Shown: positions 44,375 to 57,541, numbered from the stretch's first letter. The stretch: DNA of 64,000 bases from Isoetes taiwanensis (GCA_021234155.1 JAJEKV010000131.1:1599288-1663287); one strand, 5' to 3'. A program made the numbers and translations. The notes: a model not told the origin generated them from the letters alone.

Positions 44375-45440
44375 TTAAACCTTTGCGATGTCATTATTAA
44401 TACTTATTATACCGGTCAAAGATTACATGTTGGTCGTAAGTGGTTGAATTAGCTCATACCCTAGAATCTTTGTATCATCATATGGCCGAGGGGATGAACT
44501 TTTGAACTAGAGTTAATAAATCTGGTCTTTTCCAAAGGCTATATCTAAGGAAAGGATCCATGCCTCAATAAATGGATCTTTGTTACCTCGATAGAAGTAG
44601 TTTGCCTTGTAGTAACTCTTTAGCTCTCCATCATTCATGAACAAAGATTGTTGATATATTACCCTTGGGCTCTACATGGTTTTCCTCACTTAACTCTTGC
44701 GATGACACATAGTCTCCTTCTTTATAGATAGTTCCACAAAAAAAGAACCTTCTTAAACTTGTAACTTTGCCTCTTCATAAGTGTTTGATCATGTAAACCA
44801 TTCAGCTCCATCACACCAGTCAAGTCTATAATCACCCCTTTTTGCTCCTCTGGCTGATCCTATAACTATGACCTTCTTCACAATGGCCTCCTTGTATCCA
44901 CAATGATTTGGAAGGTATTCTAACTTATCCATAATGCTTTTTAGCTACTTCCTACTTATGGCTTTCGAATAATTCCTTTCCTATGGTCTTGAATGCCAAC
45001 TGGTAGCCAAATGTATATGTACCTCTTTCAAAGTGTACTCGGCCGGGATTGCCTTCTTGGCTTCAGGAAAGTTGTGGTGAAAAGGTAAGGCCGCGATGAT
45101 ACCTCATATAGGTAAGTTCAACTTCAAGTTGTTGGTCTTCACTTGTTTATGGATCTTCACATCTCGCTCTTGAGGAAAACCAAGTGCCATCATGAGGTCC
45201 ATGCCTCAAAATATCATCAATGACTTCACCAACTCCTGTAGGTGAGAATAAAAATTTAAGAATGTTATGCTACTAAGAATAAAAATTTGATGAACTCACC
45301 AAGATTATGTTGCTTTGGAGATGCATTACATCAAATTGCTGCTTTCGGATTTTACCCACCAAGATGCAAGCACCTTTCTCATCCTATTGAGATCATGCTC
45401 GAGCATCCATGAACTTCGACTCCATCCTAAGAAGAAATTG
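44375..45440 (-). pseudogene. unidentified intron-containing gene, copy A (frameshifted)
   Basis: Collinear with the better frame in copy B (51907-52979). Readable pieces include GDYVSSQELSEENHVEPKGN and CDGAEWF (clearer here than in copy B). Many single-base indels break the frame, often at CAG/CTG. Whether these are genomic mutations or consensus errors cannot be decided from sequence alone. Confidence 0.55.
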
Positions 45441-48429
45441 ACAAACTTTACAAGTAAAATTCAATTTGCTTCACTTCAAAGTATATAGTATATATGAAAT
45501 AAAAATAAAATAAAAAAAATCTGAACATATAAATGAGATTGATTACCATTAAATCGAATAGGCCGGGTTAACTAGCTTTACTTGGTTGAGAAATGCATCT
45601 AAGCATTTGACACCCTCATGGGGTCACCCGCACTTGATATTAAAAATCAAAATGGAAATATTATTGAGCATGGGATAGCGTGAGAAAATCTAGTGTACAT
45701 GCATTACATTGCACTATAGTGTTGGCCTTTTTGAAAAATATTTGGCCTTACCATTATCGATATTAAGGGTAGGGGATTTGTTGTGGCCTGAGGACCAAAA
45801 TCTTGGGAAAGACTTAATGTTTTGGGCCAATAATTTTTGCGACTATTGGTAATTAAATGAGCAAATGTGTATTGACATTTTTTCTAGAAAAGGCAAATGG
45901 ATTATTCTCATTAGGTATTTTTTGCATCTGTAACCCTAAAATTCTTGGCCTTGGCTACTCGATCTAATCTCTGTAGGGATATTCACCATATCGGATGGTA
46001 TCCATGACTCTAGAAATCATGATTGGGAGCGCAATATTATATATCATGATTGGTAAAATGTAGAGTTGCATTTTTTGGCTCGGCCTCTGATGGCGAGAAT
46101 AGATCAAATCCGAATATCTCAGCACTTGGAGAAATGATTATCTTTGGATGATCTTGGCACGATCTGAGGAATGTATCACGGAGGATGCAACAAGCACAAA
46201 CTCTAATAGGATGCCGGCGGACAAGGTACCTCTATTTCTATTCTTAGGGGCTTCACAAACTCGCTCCAGGATATAGGTGGCGTTTGCTTGAATCTCTTTT
46301 AGGGATAGCATTGTCGCACAACCAATGGCGGGATAGATAACAATAAGCGGTGTCCAATATCTGATAATAAATAAAAAGTGCTGAGGGAGGCTAAGAACAG
46401 GTTGCATGCTTCACTCTAAGCGCTTGCTCACTGGTACCTTAGATGGCTAAGACGAACCACATCGGGGCGAAGATCATCAATTTAATCGAGGTGTTGGCAT
46501 AGATCTGATTGCATTATGCAAGAAAGAGGATGAGAATGTGGCACGCTAACATTATTTTTTAGCGGACAATAGAGAATGTGGCTCGACCCGCAAGCAATCT
46601 TGATGGGCATATTGGAAATAGGTTGGAAGAAAATCTTGTTGCAAATAGAGATGGCGACATAAATACATCTCACGAGAAGACTTAGTGCGGTAAGTACATG
46701 GCGAGGAATTCAACATCAATATTGCTGATCCCATGGGAGCAATCCGGCGATGAAGATTTAAGCCCGAAGAAGAGCGGTGTCGGGGAGCATCAATCAATCG
46801 GGTTCTCGTTAAGTTTTTAAGGGCCTTTAAGTTTTTTAGGTTCTCTTTAAGGCACTATCTGATTTACGGTGATATCCACTTGAATCTAATGGCATTTCCT
46901 AGCATAAGCTTTTACTTAGGCTATTTCTAGCTCGATACGGAACCTCAACTTATGGCCCTAAAGGCTTTGCATGTGGTTTAAACTCCTTTAGATGCAACTT
47001 TATGACATGTGTATTTGTCTCATATAGGGACAATTTGCCTCTTGCATTATCATCTTCCCTCAAGCTCATTATTAAATATCCTAACCATGTATGCAGAGTT
47101 GTGTTGAGTCCTCTCAAAGGCCCAATATTCTAGAAAGCCCAATCTTTAAGAAGTGTACCTGCACATTTAATTCTAGCTAAGCTTAATGACCCTTTTTGCT
47201 CTAACTTATTTGGATATGTATTATGCTTGATGCAATAATGGTAATATACTGACTTATGATAAATTATCTCTAAAGATTTGGTATGGTTTGTCTAAGTCTG
47301 CCCTTCTTTGGGATCCCCAATTGGCGGTATACACATTTGTTGTCCGGATGTCGGTTGAACCTTTGGATTTATGTTTAAAATACAAGACACTATTTATGAC
47401 GGTCCCCATAAAACAAGACTTGTTATACTTTACTTTCTTTTAGCATTAATTGGACGGAGTTCACGCTCTTTATAGCGGTTCCTGATCTTCTTTATTGTTT
47501 ATTGTCTCTACAACATTTTTAAGTCTCTACGCCTTTACCTAAGCCAAATGCCTCTTACCTTGTTGTCTTAATTTCAAACTTGAAACCGGTGGTTGGCAAG
47601 GTGTTATTCCCTTAGACCATTGTATTATCTTTACCATTGATTATTACATCTTAGTTCCCCCAAAACTTTATATTCCCTCTCGTTTATGCTTTAATTAATG
47701 CCAGGTCTGTGTGCTTTTTTCATGATAATGCCACTATAATATGCAATGGGTTGTTTTTGTGGTTTATTACATATTTGGTAATACACTTCTATATGCTTAT
47801 TGGGCCTCAAGGTCCTGAAGTTCTAGACTTTACATTAGAAACATGTCCGATCCTAGGATGCCCCAAAACAATCGAGGTTTTGTGCAATTTTGTTTCTTTG
47901 AGATACCCCTCAAACACTTTTTGGATTCTAGTGGTAATTACATGGTGTTGACACTGGTGTCAACAATATGTTGCATGCTACCTAGGTTACGTTGTCCCAT
48001 TGGATAAAAATAAAATGGAGTTAGAATTCAGGGTGGCCTTAGCCGTCAGTTGGATAGGCCAGCATTATGTACTAGCATTATGTACTAGTATGTTTACTGC
48101 ATGCATCTTTGTTCTTATTTACATACTAAAAAAGGTTGTCTTGGATTATGGTGTGCTAAATACATGGTATATCTAGACTTACCATTGTTTATGATTATCT
48201 GATTATGATAATCGATTATGCCACTAAAGGACCTCCTTGTCGACAAGCATAAGTTACATCATTATCTGATTATCTGATTATCTGGTGTCCATTGTTTGTA
48301 TCTTATTAAGAGAATTTTGCTTCCATGTTGAATTTTGCTTTTGTTGCTGCTTTTGGCATCTTATAACATTGGTCTATGCATATGCTTCAAAAGCGTAAAC
48401 ATTTATTTACAAATGAAAAATTAATAAGG

Positions 48430-48920
48430 AGCAAGATTATGGCGGAAGTCACAAAAAAGAACAGACTTCAACACAACCGCCCGGACTTAGGTATTTTTTC
48501 TTTGTCATTTCATGTATTATATACAAATTACTAATCAGGATTTATAAATCGAGGTAAAGAGAAGGGCGTTGTATCTTCTCCGGAAAGACATCTCGCAGTC
48601 CTTGTTAACACGTTGGACTTAAGGTAACATGCATACATTATATTGATATTTTAACATGTATTGACATTTTCATTTTCGATTCCAAGAAAAAAAAAGTTGT
48701 TTGTATGTTTCTAATGAAGATCTCAAAATTGTCAATGAGATGTACACTCAAATTCCAAAATTTATGGCGAACAAAACGAGGTCTAGACAAAGGACTTTTA
48801 GAGGTATTCGAAACCTCGGTCAATTAGAGAAGCTAGATCTAGTAGTAAAGCACTTACTAGAGCAAAATTTTGAGTTGGTACCAAAAAAATGCTCACCAAG
48901 TGGGGTTTTGTGTATCTGAT
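48430..48920 (+). other. candidate exons of an unidentified gene, copy A
   Basis: Exon-like pieces on the + strand: MAEVTKKNRLQHNR (48438), a piece ending ERHLAVLVNTLDLR|GTAACA (48625), and MYVSNEDLKIVNEMYTQIPK through LEKLDLVVKHLLEQNFELVP to a stop (48701-48919). GT donors follow the first two. The same pieces recur in copy B at 55900-56411. Product unknown. Confidence 0.35.
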
Positions 48921-49139
48921 TTGTTTTTCGATGTCACTCATAGTTGGCGGGGGCTATAAGGAATGACTAATGCAATGCGATCTTTGATCTCTTAATAGAC
49001 TGATTCTTGACTTGTTCTTTCTATATTCATGGTCTTGGTATTAAGAAATTGCATATAATTTTTAGTTTCTCCCTTTTTTTGTATGGAACATAATTTGTTT
49101 TATAGAATTTACATCCAGATAAAATAAAAATAAATAAAA

Positions 49140-49690
49140 CTACAAAATAAAAAGGGGGATTGTTGAGAAAATTATTAAGTAAATATGGGATATTAAATAC
49201 AAAGGTCACAAAAGGGGATGGTTGAGAAGAGGGGTATGAGCGGAATAAGGGGATATTAAACACAAAATCACGAAGGGGATTTTTGAGAAAGGTATTAACG
49301 GTATGGGATATTAAAATTACACGGTCACAAAAGGAGGATGGTTGAAAAGAGGGTATGAATGGAATAAGGGGATATTAAACATAAAAAAGGTATGAAAAGA
49401 AAAGGAGTATAAACATAAAAAAGGGTATGAACGGAATAAGGGGATAATAAACATAAAAAGGAGGATGGTTGAGAAGAGGGGTATGAACGTAATAAGGGGT
49501 ATGAATGGAATAAGGGTATATTAAACTACAAAATCACAAAGGGGATTGTTCCTAGAAAGGTATGAAAACATAAAAAAGGAGGATGGTTGAGAAGAGGGGT
49601 TTGAGCGGAATAAGGGGGTATGAACTGGAATAAGGGGTATATTAAACTACAAAATCACAAAGGGGGGATTGTTCATAGAAATAGGTATGA
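49140..49690. repeat. G-rich minisatellite 2, copy A
   Basis: Units of about 60-75 bp are built from GGGGGATTGTTGAGAA, GGATGGTTGAGAAGAGG, GGTATGAACGGAATAAGG and GGATATTAAAC.ACAAAATCAC. Roughly eight imperfect units. Not coding. Confidence 0.8.
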
Positions 49691-50655
49691 ACATTATAGT
49701 TTTTAACGTCCATTCAAGGCCATAGGCCAAAGATAAGAATGTTAAGATTGAGCTAGTACAATCATTACTACTAGGATTAAAAACCCCAGTTAATCCATGG
49801 ATTGTTCTTGCATGTCTAGGGCCAATTTTTAGACAAAAGGTAAAGAATATTAAGAGAGTTAATCCATGAACGTGTTCTAGAATGTCCAGGGGCCAATCAA
49901 TGCCATAGGCTACAAGATAAGGATATATGAGATTTAAGTTAGGCGTGGAGATGGAATGCTAAAATATGAAAAATGATTCAGGGACTATCATCTTTGGGAT
50001 GGGGTTTGCTTTGCTTTTTAGAGTATGGCTTTCATCTTCAATAACCTATGTGTCTACAATTTTAGGGCACATAGTCTAAACTTCAGCGGCAATTCGGCCA
50101 GCTCCATCTACCTGTCTCAATCAAAATTGCTTTGTGGGACCGATGCGAATTGATGCAATAGCTTCAAGCTTGTTCTGGACAATGAAGCAAAAGCAAATAA
50201 GCTTGGGCCACAGTGCCAAATTGGGATTTGTGTGTATATGATAATGACCGGTTTTCACTTGGGCCAAATAGCTTCCGTCCCATATCTTTTTGAGAAAAGC
50301 GACCATTAAGATATTGTTGCAAAACCGAGGATCGAGGCCCGAAGCCCGGTCCTTACAGTTTGGTTATTAGCGTGCAAACCATGTAGTGCAATGCTCTTTC
50401 CAACATCGTTTCAAGCGGTAGGGAGGATTCATACATGGCAAGTGCAAACGAGGATACCTAACATAGTCATGTGAACCTTGGGATATAGTCAGAGATGGCT
50501 TCATGGCGGAGATGTTGAAGGGCCAACCTGTCTCTTGTAAAGAATAGCATAGGGCACCGTTCTTTTAACTCAGAACGTAAGTGAGAAAGGACTTTTGCAC
50601 CGAGGGCCCCACACTTGGAACCTACGATTAAAGCGAGGGCTCTACAAAAGCGAAA
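49690..50655 (-). mobile_element. mosaic LINE-B copy at the end of duplication copy A
   Basis: Corresponds to 57137-58158 but alternates with blocks matching 59368-59740. From left to right: TATGAACATTAT (59-kb type), GTTTTTAACGTCCA (LINE), TTCAAGGCCATAGGCC (59-kb type), ATCATTACTACTAGG (LINE), AGTTAATCCATGGATTG (59-kb type), and so on. From about 50100 on it is recognisably LINE on the - strand, with frames destroyed. Confidence 0.7.
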
Positions 50656-50959
50656 GTTGCCAAACGGGTGCCATTGAGATGAGTCTCACACTTTCCGTAG
50701 TTGCCTCACTCACGATCCTGCCGAGACGCCTTTAGTACGGGCCGACTTTGCCCTTGCATTTGCTGATGAACACACCGCCGCGACGCGCCCCGGGGTCGCA
50801 TATTCAGAGGTACCGACTCGCGGGTCACCTTTTGCCCCGTCTGCTGATTAGGCACTACTGTGTGTGGTGCATGACCTGCATACATCAAAATGATGCCCAC
50901 ATCCTCCTTAAAAATACCCCTTTTTGAAATGGAGGATCGATTTGTTAAAAAGGATAATT

Positions 50960-51770
50960 TTTTTGAGAAGAAGAGGATTTTAGTTCTATGTTAGGGTACC
51001 GAGGGAGTAATAGGGGATTGCAATTTATAACATGGGGATTTTCTCAAAAAATAAAAGAATGGAGGATGAGGAGAAATGGGGTAGTCAGGGGTACTAGGGG
51101 TAATGATGGAGTAATAAGGGATTGCAATTTAGAACATGGGATCTTCAAAAAAAAAAAGAATGGGGATGAGGAGAAACGGGGTAGTTAGGGTTAGTAGGGG
51201 TAATGAGGGAGTAATGGGGGATTGCAATTTTAGAACATGGGGATTTTTTGTAAAGAGATGAAGAATGGGGATGAGAAATGGGGTAGTCAATAGGGGTAAT
51301 GATGGAGTAATAAGGGGATTGCAATCTAGAACATGGGGATCTTGAAAAAAAAAAAAAAAGAATGGGGGGATGAGGAGAAACTGGGTAGTTAGGGAGTAGG
51401 GGTAATGAGGGAGTAATGGGGATTGCATTTGAACATGGGGATTTTTGTAAGAGATGAAGAATGGGAAAGGAGAAATGAATGGGGGTAATGAAGGAGAGAG
51501 GATTGCAATTTAGAACATGGGGATTTCTACTAAAAAAAAATGAAGAATGGGGATGACGAAGAAATGGGGTAGCCGTGGTTAGTAGGGGCAATGAGGGAGC
51601 AATGAAGGATTGCAATTTACAATGGAGAATTGCAATTTAGAATGGGGGATAAGGTTAGTAAGGGTAATGAGGGCCTAATGGGGAATTGCAATTTAGAATG
51701 GGGGATGAGGATAATGGGGATGAGGAGAAATGGGATTCACATGAAAAGGGAATGAAGGAAAAGGAGGATG
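50960..51770. repeat. G-rich minisatellite 1, copy B
   Basis: The same array and unit order as 43430-44270 with many small indels. Long - strand frames here are simple consequences of the repeat. Confidence 0.85.
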
Positions 51771-51906
51771 AGGATTATATTTAAGTTAATATTTCAAGAT
51801 TCTTGCTTTAGAAAGTGGGTGTTGCTTTAGATTGCCAATTTGAGAACACCACTATCGTAACTAATAACATTTAAACCTTTGGCAAGAATCAGATTAATAC
51901 TTATTA

Positions 51907-52979
51907 TTATACCAAAAAGATTACATGTTGGTCCGTAAGTGGTTGAATTAGCTCATACCCTAGAATCTTTGTATCATCATATGGCACAGGGATGAACTTT
52001 TGAACTAGAGAGTTAATAAATCTGGTCTTTCCAAAGGCTATATCTAAGGAAAGGATCCATGCCTTCAGAAATGGATCTTTGTTACCTCGATAGAAGTAGT
52101 TTGCCTTGTAGTAACTCTTTAGCTCTCCATCAGATTCATGAACAAAGATTGTTGATATATTACCCTTGGGCTCTACATGGTTTTCCTCACTTAACTCTTG
52201 CGATGACACATAGTCTCCTTCTTTATAGATAGTTCCACAAAAAGAACCTTCTTAAACTTGTAACTTTGCCTCTTCATAAGTGTTTGATCGTGGTAAACCA
52301 TTCAGCCCATCACACCACCAAGTCTATAATCACCCCTTTTGCTCACTCCTGGCTGATCCTATAACTATGACCTTCTTCACAATGGCCTCCTTGTATCCAC
52401 AATGATTTGGAAGGTATTCTAACTTATCCATAATGCTTTTAGCTACTTCTACTGATGGCACTCGAATAATTCCTTTCCTATGGTCTTGAATGCCAACTGG
52501 TAGCCAAATGTACTTATGTACCTCTTTCAAAGTGTACTCAGCAGGATTGCCTTCTTCGGCTTCAAGGAAAGTTGTGGTGAAAAGGTAACGCGATGATACC
52601 CTATAGGTAAGTTCAACTTCCAAGTTGTTGGTCTTCACTTGCTTATGGATCTTCACATCTCGCTCTTGAGGGAAACACCAAGTGCCATCATGAGGTCCAT
52701 GCCTCAAAATATCATCAATGACTTCACCAACTCCTGTAGAGTGAGAATAAAAATTTAAGAATGTTATGCTACTAAGAATAAAAAATTTGATGAACTCACC
52801 AAGATTATGTTGCTTTGGAGATGCATTACATCCAAATTGCTGCTCGGATTTTACCCACCAAGATGCAAGCACCTTTCTCATCCTATTGAGATCATGCTCT
52901 GAGCATCCATGAACTCGACTCCATCCGAAGAAGAAATTGACAAACTTTACAAGTAAAATTCCAATTTGCTTCACTTCAA
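51907..52979 (-). CDS. unidentified gene, copy B: at least two exons, partial
   Basis: On the - strand, exon 52979-52800 (WSRVHGCSEHDLNRMRKVLA, SEQQFGCNASPKQHNL) is joined to exon 52733-51907 by a 66-bp intron (G|GTGAGT ... CTACAG) that keeps the frame. The second exon reads DDILRHGPHDGTWCFPQERD, RYLFTTTFLEAEEGNPAEYT, VHKYIWLPVGIQDHRKGIIR and VEVAKSIMDKLEYLP. After a frameshift near 52330-52210 it continues GDYVSSQELSEENHVEPKGN, HESDGELKSYYKANYFYRGN and LVQKFIPVPYDD, ending at 51907. The GDYV..DG..YYKANYFYRG..IPV spacing faintly resembles a BAH domain, which is speculative. No family is recognised. Upstream exons were not found. Confidence 0.5.
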
Positions 52980-55899
52980 CTGCAAAGTATATATGAATAA
53001 AAATAAAAAATCTAGACATATAAATGAGATTGATTACCATTAAATCGAATAGGCCAGGTTAACTAGCTTTACTTGGTTGAGAAATGCATCTAAGCATTTG
53101 ACACCCTCATGGGGTCACCCGCACTTGATATTAAAAATCAAAATGGAAATATTATTGAGCATGGGATAACGTGAGAAAATCTCGTGTACATGCATTACAT
53201 TGCACTATAGTGTTGGCCTTTTTGAAAAATATTTGGCCTTACCATTATCTGATATTAAGGGTAGAGTTTGTTGTGGCACAGACCAAATACTGGGAAAGAC
53301 TTAATGTTTTGGGCCAATAATTTTTATGACTATTGGTAATTCGTGAGCAAATGTGTATTGACATTTTTTCTAGAAAAAGGCAAAATGGATTATTCTCATT
53401 AGGTATTTTTTTTGCATACCGTGAACCCTAAGCCTTGGCTACACTGATCTAATCTCTCGTGAGGGATATTCACCATATCGATGGTATCATGACTCTAGAA
53501 ATCATGATTGGGAACCGCAATATTATATATCATGATTGGTAAAATGTAGAGTTGCATTTTCGGTGGCTCGCCTACGGTAGAAGCGCAATAGATCAAATCG
53601 AATATCTCAAAGACTTGGAGAAATGATTATGCCGATGATCTTGGCCCGACACAGAATGTATACGAGGATGCAACAAGCACAAACTCTAATAGGATGCCGA
53701 CGGCAAGGTACCTCTATTTCTATTCTTAGGGGGCTTCACAAACTCGCTCCAGATATAGTCGCAGATTTGAATCTCTTTTTAGGGATAGCATTGTCGCATA
53801 AACCAATGGCGTGATAGATAACAATAAGCCGGTGTCCAATATCGCAAGTAATCGTAAAAGGCTGCTGAGGGAGGCTAAGAAAAAGTTGCATGCTTCACTC
53901 TGGCGCTTTTGCTCGCCTTTAGATGGCTAAGACGAACCACATCGTGGCGTAAGATCATCAATTTAATCAGGGGTGTTGGCATAGATCCATTGCATTATGC
54001 AAGAAAGAGGATGAGAAATGTGGCACAGCCCCAACATTATTTTTAGCCGCATAATAGAGAATGTGGCTCAGCCCAGCAAGCAATCTTGATGGGCATATTG
54101 GAGATAGGTTGGAAGAAAATCTTGTTGCAAATAGAGATGGCAGCATAAATACATCTCACAGAAGACTTAGTGCAGTAAGTACATGGCAGAATTCAACATC
54201 AATATTGCTGATCCCATGGGAGCAATCCAAAGATGAAGATTTAACCAAGAACAGCCGATCAGAGCATCAATCAATCGTGTTCTCGTTAAGTTTTTTTTAA
54301 GGGCCTTTAAGTTTTTTTTTAGGTTCTCTTTAAGGCACTATCTGATTTCTGGTGATATCCACTGAATCTAATGGCATTTCCTAGCATAAGCTTTTACTTA
54401 GGCTATTTCTAGCTCATTCTGGAACCTCAACTTATGGCCCTAAAGCTGCATGTGGTTTAAACTCCTTTAGATGCAACTTTATGACATGTGTATTTGTCTC
54501 ATATAGGGACAATTTGCCTCTTGCATTATCATCTTCCCTCAAGCTCATTATTAAATATCCTAACCATGTATGCAGAGTTGTGCTGAGTCCTCTCAAAGGC
54601 CCAATATTCTAGAAAGCCCAATCTTTCTGAAGTGTACCCTGCACATTTAATTCTAGCTAGCTTAATGACCCTTTTGCTCTAACTTATTTGGATATGTATT
54701 ATGCTTGATGCAATAATGGTAATGTACGGCTTATGATAAATTATCTCTAAAGTCGGGTATGGTCGCTCTAAGTCCGCCCTTTACCGATCCCAATCGCGAG
54801 ATACACATTTGTTGTCCGGATATCGTAGACACTTGGATTTATGTTTAAAATACAAGACACTATTTATGACAGTCCCCATAAAACAAGACTTGTTATACTT
54901 TACTTTCTTTTTAGCATTCGTGGACAGCTCCTCGCCTTTTATAGCGCCTCCTCGATCTTCTTTATTGTTTATTGTCTCTACGTACATTTTAAGTCTCGCC
55001 TTTACCTAAGCCAAATGCCTCTTACCTTGTTGTCTTAATTTCAACTTGAAACCCTGGTGGTTGGCAAGGTGTTATTCCCTTAGACCATTGTATTATCTTT
55101 ACCATTGATTATTACATCTTAGTTCCCCCAAAACTTTATATTCCCTCTCGCTTATGCTTTAATTAATGCCGTGTCCGTGCTTTTTTCATGATAATGCCAC
55201 TATAATATGCAATGGGTTGTTTTTGTGGTTTATTACATATTTGGTAATACACTTCTATATGCTTATTGGGCCTCAAGGTCCTCAAGTTCAACTTTACATT
55301 AGAAACATGTCTGATCCTAGGATGCCCCAAGCAATCGAGGTCGCGGCAATTTTGTTTGTCACAGATATACCCTCCTGGCAAAGACTTTGGATTCTAGTGG
55401 TAATTACATGGTGTTGACACTGGTGTCAACAATATGTTGCATGCTACCTAGGTTACGTTGTCCCATTGGATAAAAATAAAATGGAGTTAGAATTCAGGGT
55501 GGCCTTAGCCGTCAGTTGGATAGGCCAGCATTATGTACTAGCATTATGTACTAGTATGTTTACTGCATGCATGCTGTTCTTGACTGCATACTAAAAAAGG
55601 TTGTGCTGAATTATGGTGTGCTAAATACATGGTATATCTAGACTTACCATTGTTTATGATTATCTGATTATGATAATCTGATTATGCCACTAAAGGACCT
55701 CCCTTGTCGCTAGCATAAGTTACATCATTATCTGATTATCTGATTATCTGGTGTCCATTGTTTGTATCTTATTAAGAGAATTTTGCTTCCATGTTGAATT
55801 TTGCTTTTGTTGCTGCTTTTGGCATCTTATAACATTGGTCTATGCATATGCTTCAAGCGTAAACATTTATTTACAACAGAAATTAATAAGGAGCAAGAT

Positions 55900-56411
55900 T
55901 ATGGCGGAAGTCACAAAGAAGAACAGACTTCAACACAACCGCCGACTTAGGTATTTTTTCTTTGTCATTTCATGTATTATATGCAAATTACTAATCGATT
56001 TATAAATCCGAAAGCAAGAAGAGGACGTTGTATCTTCGGGAAAGACATGCAAATTTTGTTAACACGCTGGACTTAAGGTAACATGCATACATTATATTGA
56101 TATTTTAACATGTATTGACATTTTCATTTTTCAAAGGTCCAAGAAAAAAGAAGTCATTTGTATGTTTCTAATGAAGATCTCAACCACCAATGAGATGTAC
56201 ACTCAAATTCCAAAATTTATGGCGTAACAAAATGTGTCTAGACAAAGGACTTTTAGAGGTATTCAAACCTCACCAATTAGAGAAGCTAGATCTAGTAGTA
56301 AAGCACTTACTAGAGCAAAATTTTGAGTTGGCTGCCAAAAAAAAATGCTCACCAAGTGGGGTTTTGTGTATCCGATTTGTTTTTCATGTCACCATAGTTG
56401 GCGTGCTATAA
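55900..56411 (+). other. candidate exons of an unidentified gene, copy B
   Basis: The counterpart of 48430-48920: KIMAEVTKKNRLQHNRRLR|GTATTT, then a piece ending RERHANFVNTLDLR|GTAACA, then LEKLDLVVKHLLEQNFELAA with KKCSPSGVLCI. Conservation of the LVVKHLLEQNFEL piece while the non-coding flanks accumulate indels hints at coding, but this is weak. Confidence 0.35.
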
Positions 56412-56589
56412 GGAATGACTAATGCAATCGATCTTTGATCTCTTAATAGACCGATTTATCACTTGTTCTTTCTATATTCATGGTCTTGGTATTAAGAAAT
56501 TGCATATAATTTTTAGTTTCTCCCTTTTTTTTTTTGTATGGAACATAATTTGTTTTATAGAATTTACATCCGATAAAATAAAAATAAAA

Positions 56590-57135
56590 TAAAACTACAA
56601 AATAAAAAAGGGGGATTGTTGAGAAAAGGGTATTAAGTAAATATGGGATATTAAATACAAGGTCACAAAAGGGGGATGGTTGAGAAGAGGGGTATGAAAC
56701 TAATAAGGGATATTAAACACAAAATCACGAAAGGGGATTTTTGAGAAAAGGGTATTAACAATGTATGGGATATTAAATTACACGGTCACAAAAGGAGGAT
56801 GGTTGAGAAGAGGGGTATGAATGGAATAAGGGGATATTAAACATAAAAAGGAGTATGAAAAGAAAAGGAGTATAAACATAAAAAGGGTATGAACGGAATA
56901 AGGGGATATTAAACATAAAAGGAGGATGGTTGAGAAGAGGGGTATGAACGTAATAAGGGGTATGAATGGAATAAGGGTATATTAAACTACAAAATCACAA
57001 AGGGGGATTGTTCCTAGAAAGGGGTATGAAAACATAAAAGGAGGATGGTTGAGAAGAGGGGTTTGAACGGAATAAGGGGTATGAACGGAATAAGGGTATA
57101 TTAAACTACAAAATCACAAAGGGGGATTGTTCATA
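56590..57135. repeat. G-rich minisatellite 2, copy B
   Basis: The same array as 49140-49690. It ends at TTGTTCATAGAAAT, immediately followed by the pentamer tail of the LINE on the - strand. Confidence 0.85.
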
Positions 57136-57316
57136 GAAATAGAATAGAATAGAATAGAATAGTTTTTTTAACGTCCACGAAGACCAATAGGTCATGGGAC
57201 CCATACAATGGGCTAGTACAATCATTACTACTAGGATTAAAAAACCCCTGCCTCGAAAGGTTTTCAAGGGAAAAACCTTTGCAGTAATGATGATACTAGA
57301 CAAGCTTAGATAATGA

Positions 57317-57541
57317 CTACTGAGGGCTCAGTAATTGCAGACGTTTATCTAGAACCTCAAGTATGTATAATGCCAAGTCATGCATGATGGTGGTACCGAG
57401 AAGTTGTGGAAGCGTGGAATGGAATGCTAAGGTCGAAAAATGATTCCGGACTATCTCAAAAGCGTGGCAACTCGTAAGAGTATGGCTTTCATCTTCAATA
57501 ACCTCGAATCGGCAACAGCACATAGTCTCGCCAGGCGGCAA
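57317..57541 (-). pseudogene. LINE-B ORF2 C-terminal zinc-finger end
   Basis: It reads CCCRFEVIEDESHTLTSC, then AFEIVRNHFSTLAFHSTLPQ and LALYILEVLDKRLQLLSPQ with a stop at 57317. It is colinear with 1882-2109, differing at about a dozen residues. The first cysteines are disturbed. Confidence 0.85.

Larger units (their letters stand above)
43090..50655. repeat. tandem duplication, copy A
   Basis: This copy of about 7.5 kb aligns collinearly with 50656-58160. Landmarks at a near-constant offset of about 7.5 kb include GGCACTACT / TGGTGCATGA (43315 vs 50848), both minisatellites, GATGATACCTCATATAGG vs GATGATACCCTATAGG (45097 vs 52590), the palindrome TGTTGACAC-TG-GTGTCAACA (47946 vs 55412) and a LINE end. 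Coding-like stretches at 46130-46800 and 47700-48160 have no recognised product. The distal 950 bp is a mosaic. Confidence 0.9.

Noticed and set aside
47700-48120. Multi-membrane-looking + frames (IICNGLFLWFITYLVIHFYM and following) in both duplicated units
   Set aside because: The opposite strand is equally open in copy B, the frames are broken in copy A, and hydrophobic runs arise easily from T-rich DNA. No family is recognised, so it is not called as a gene.
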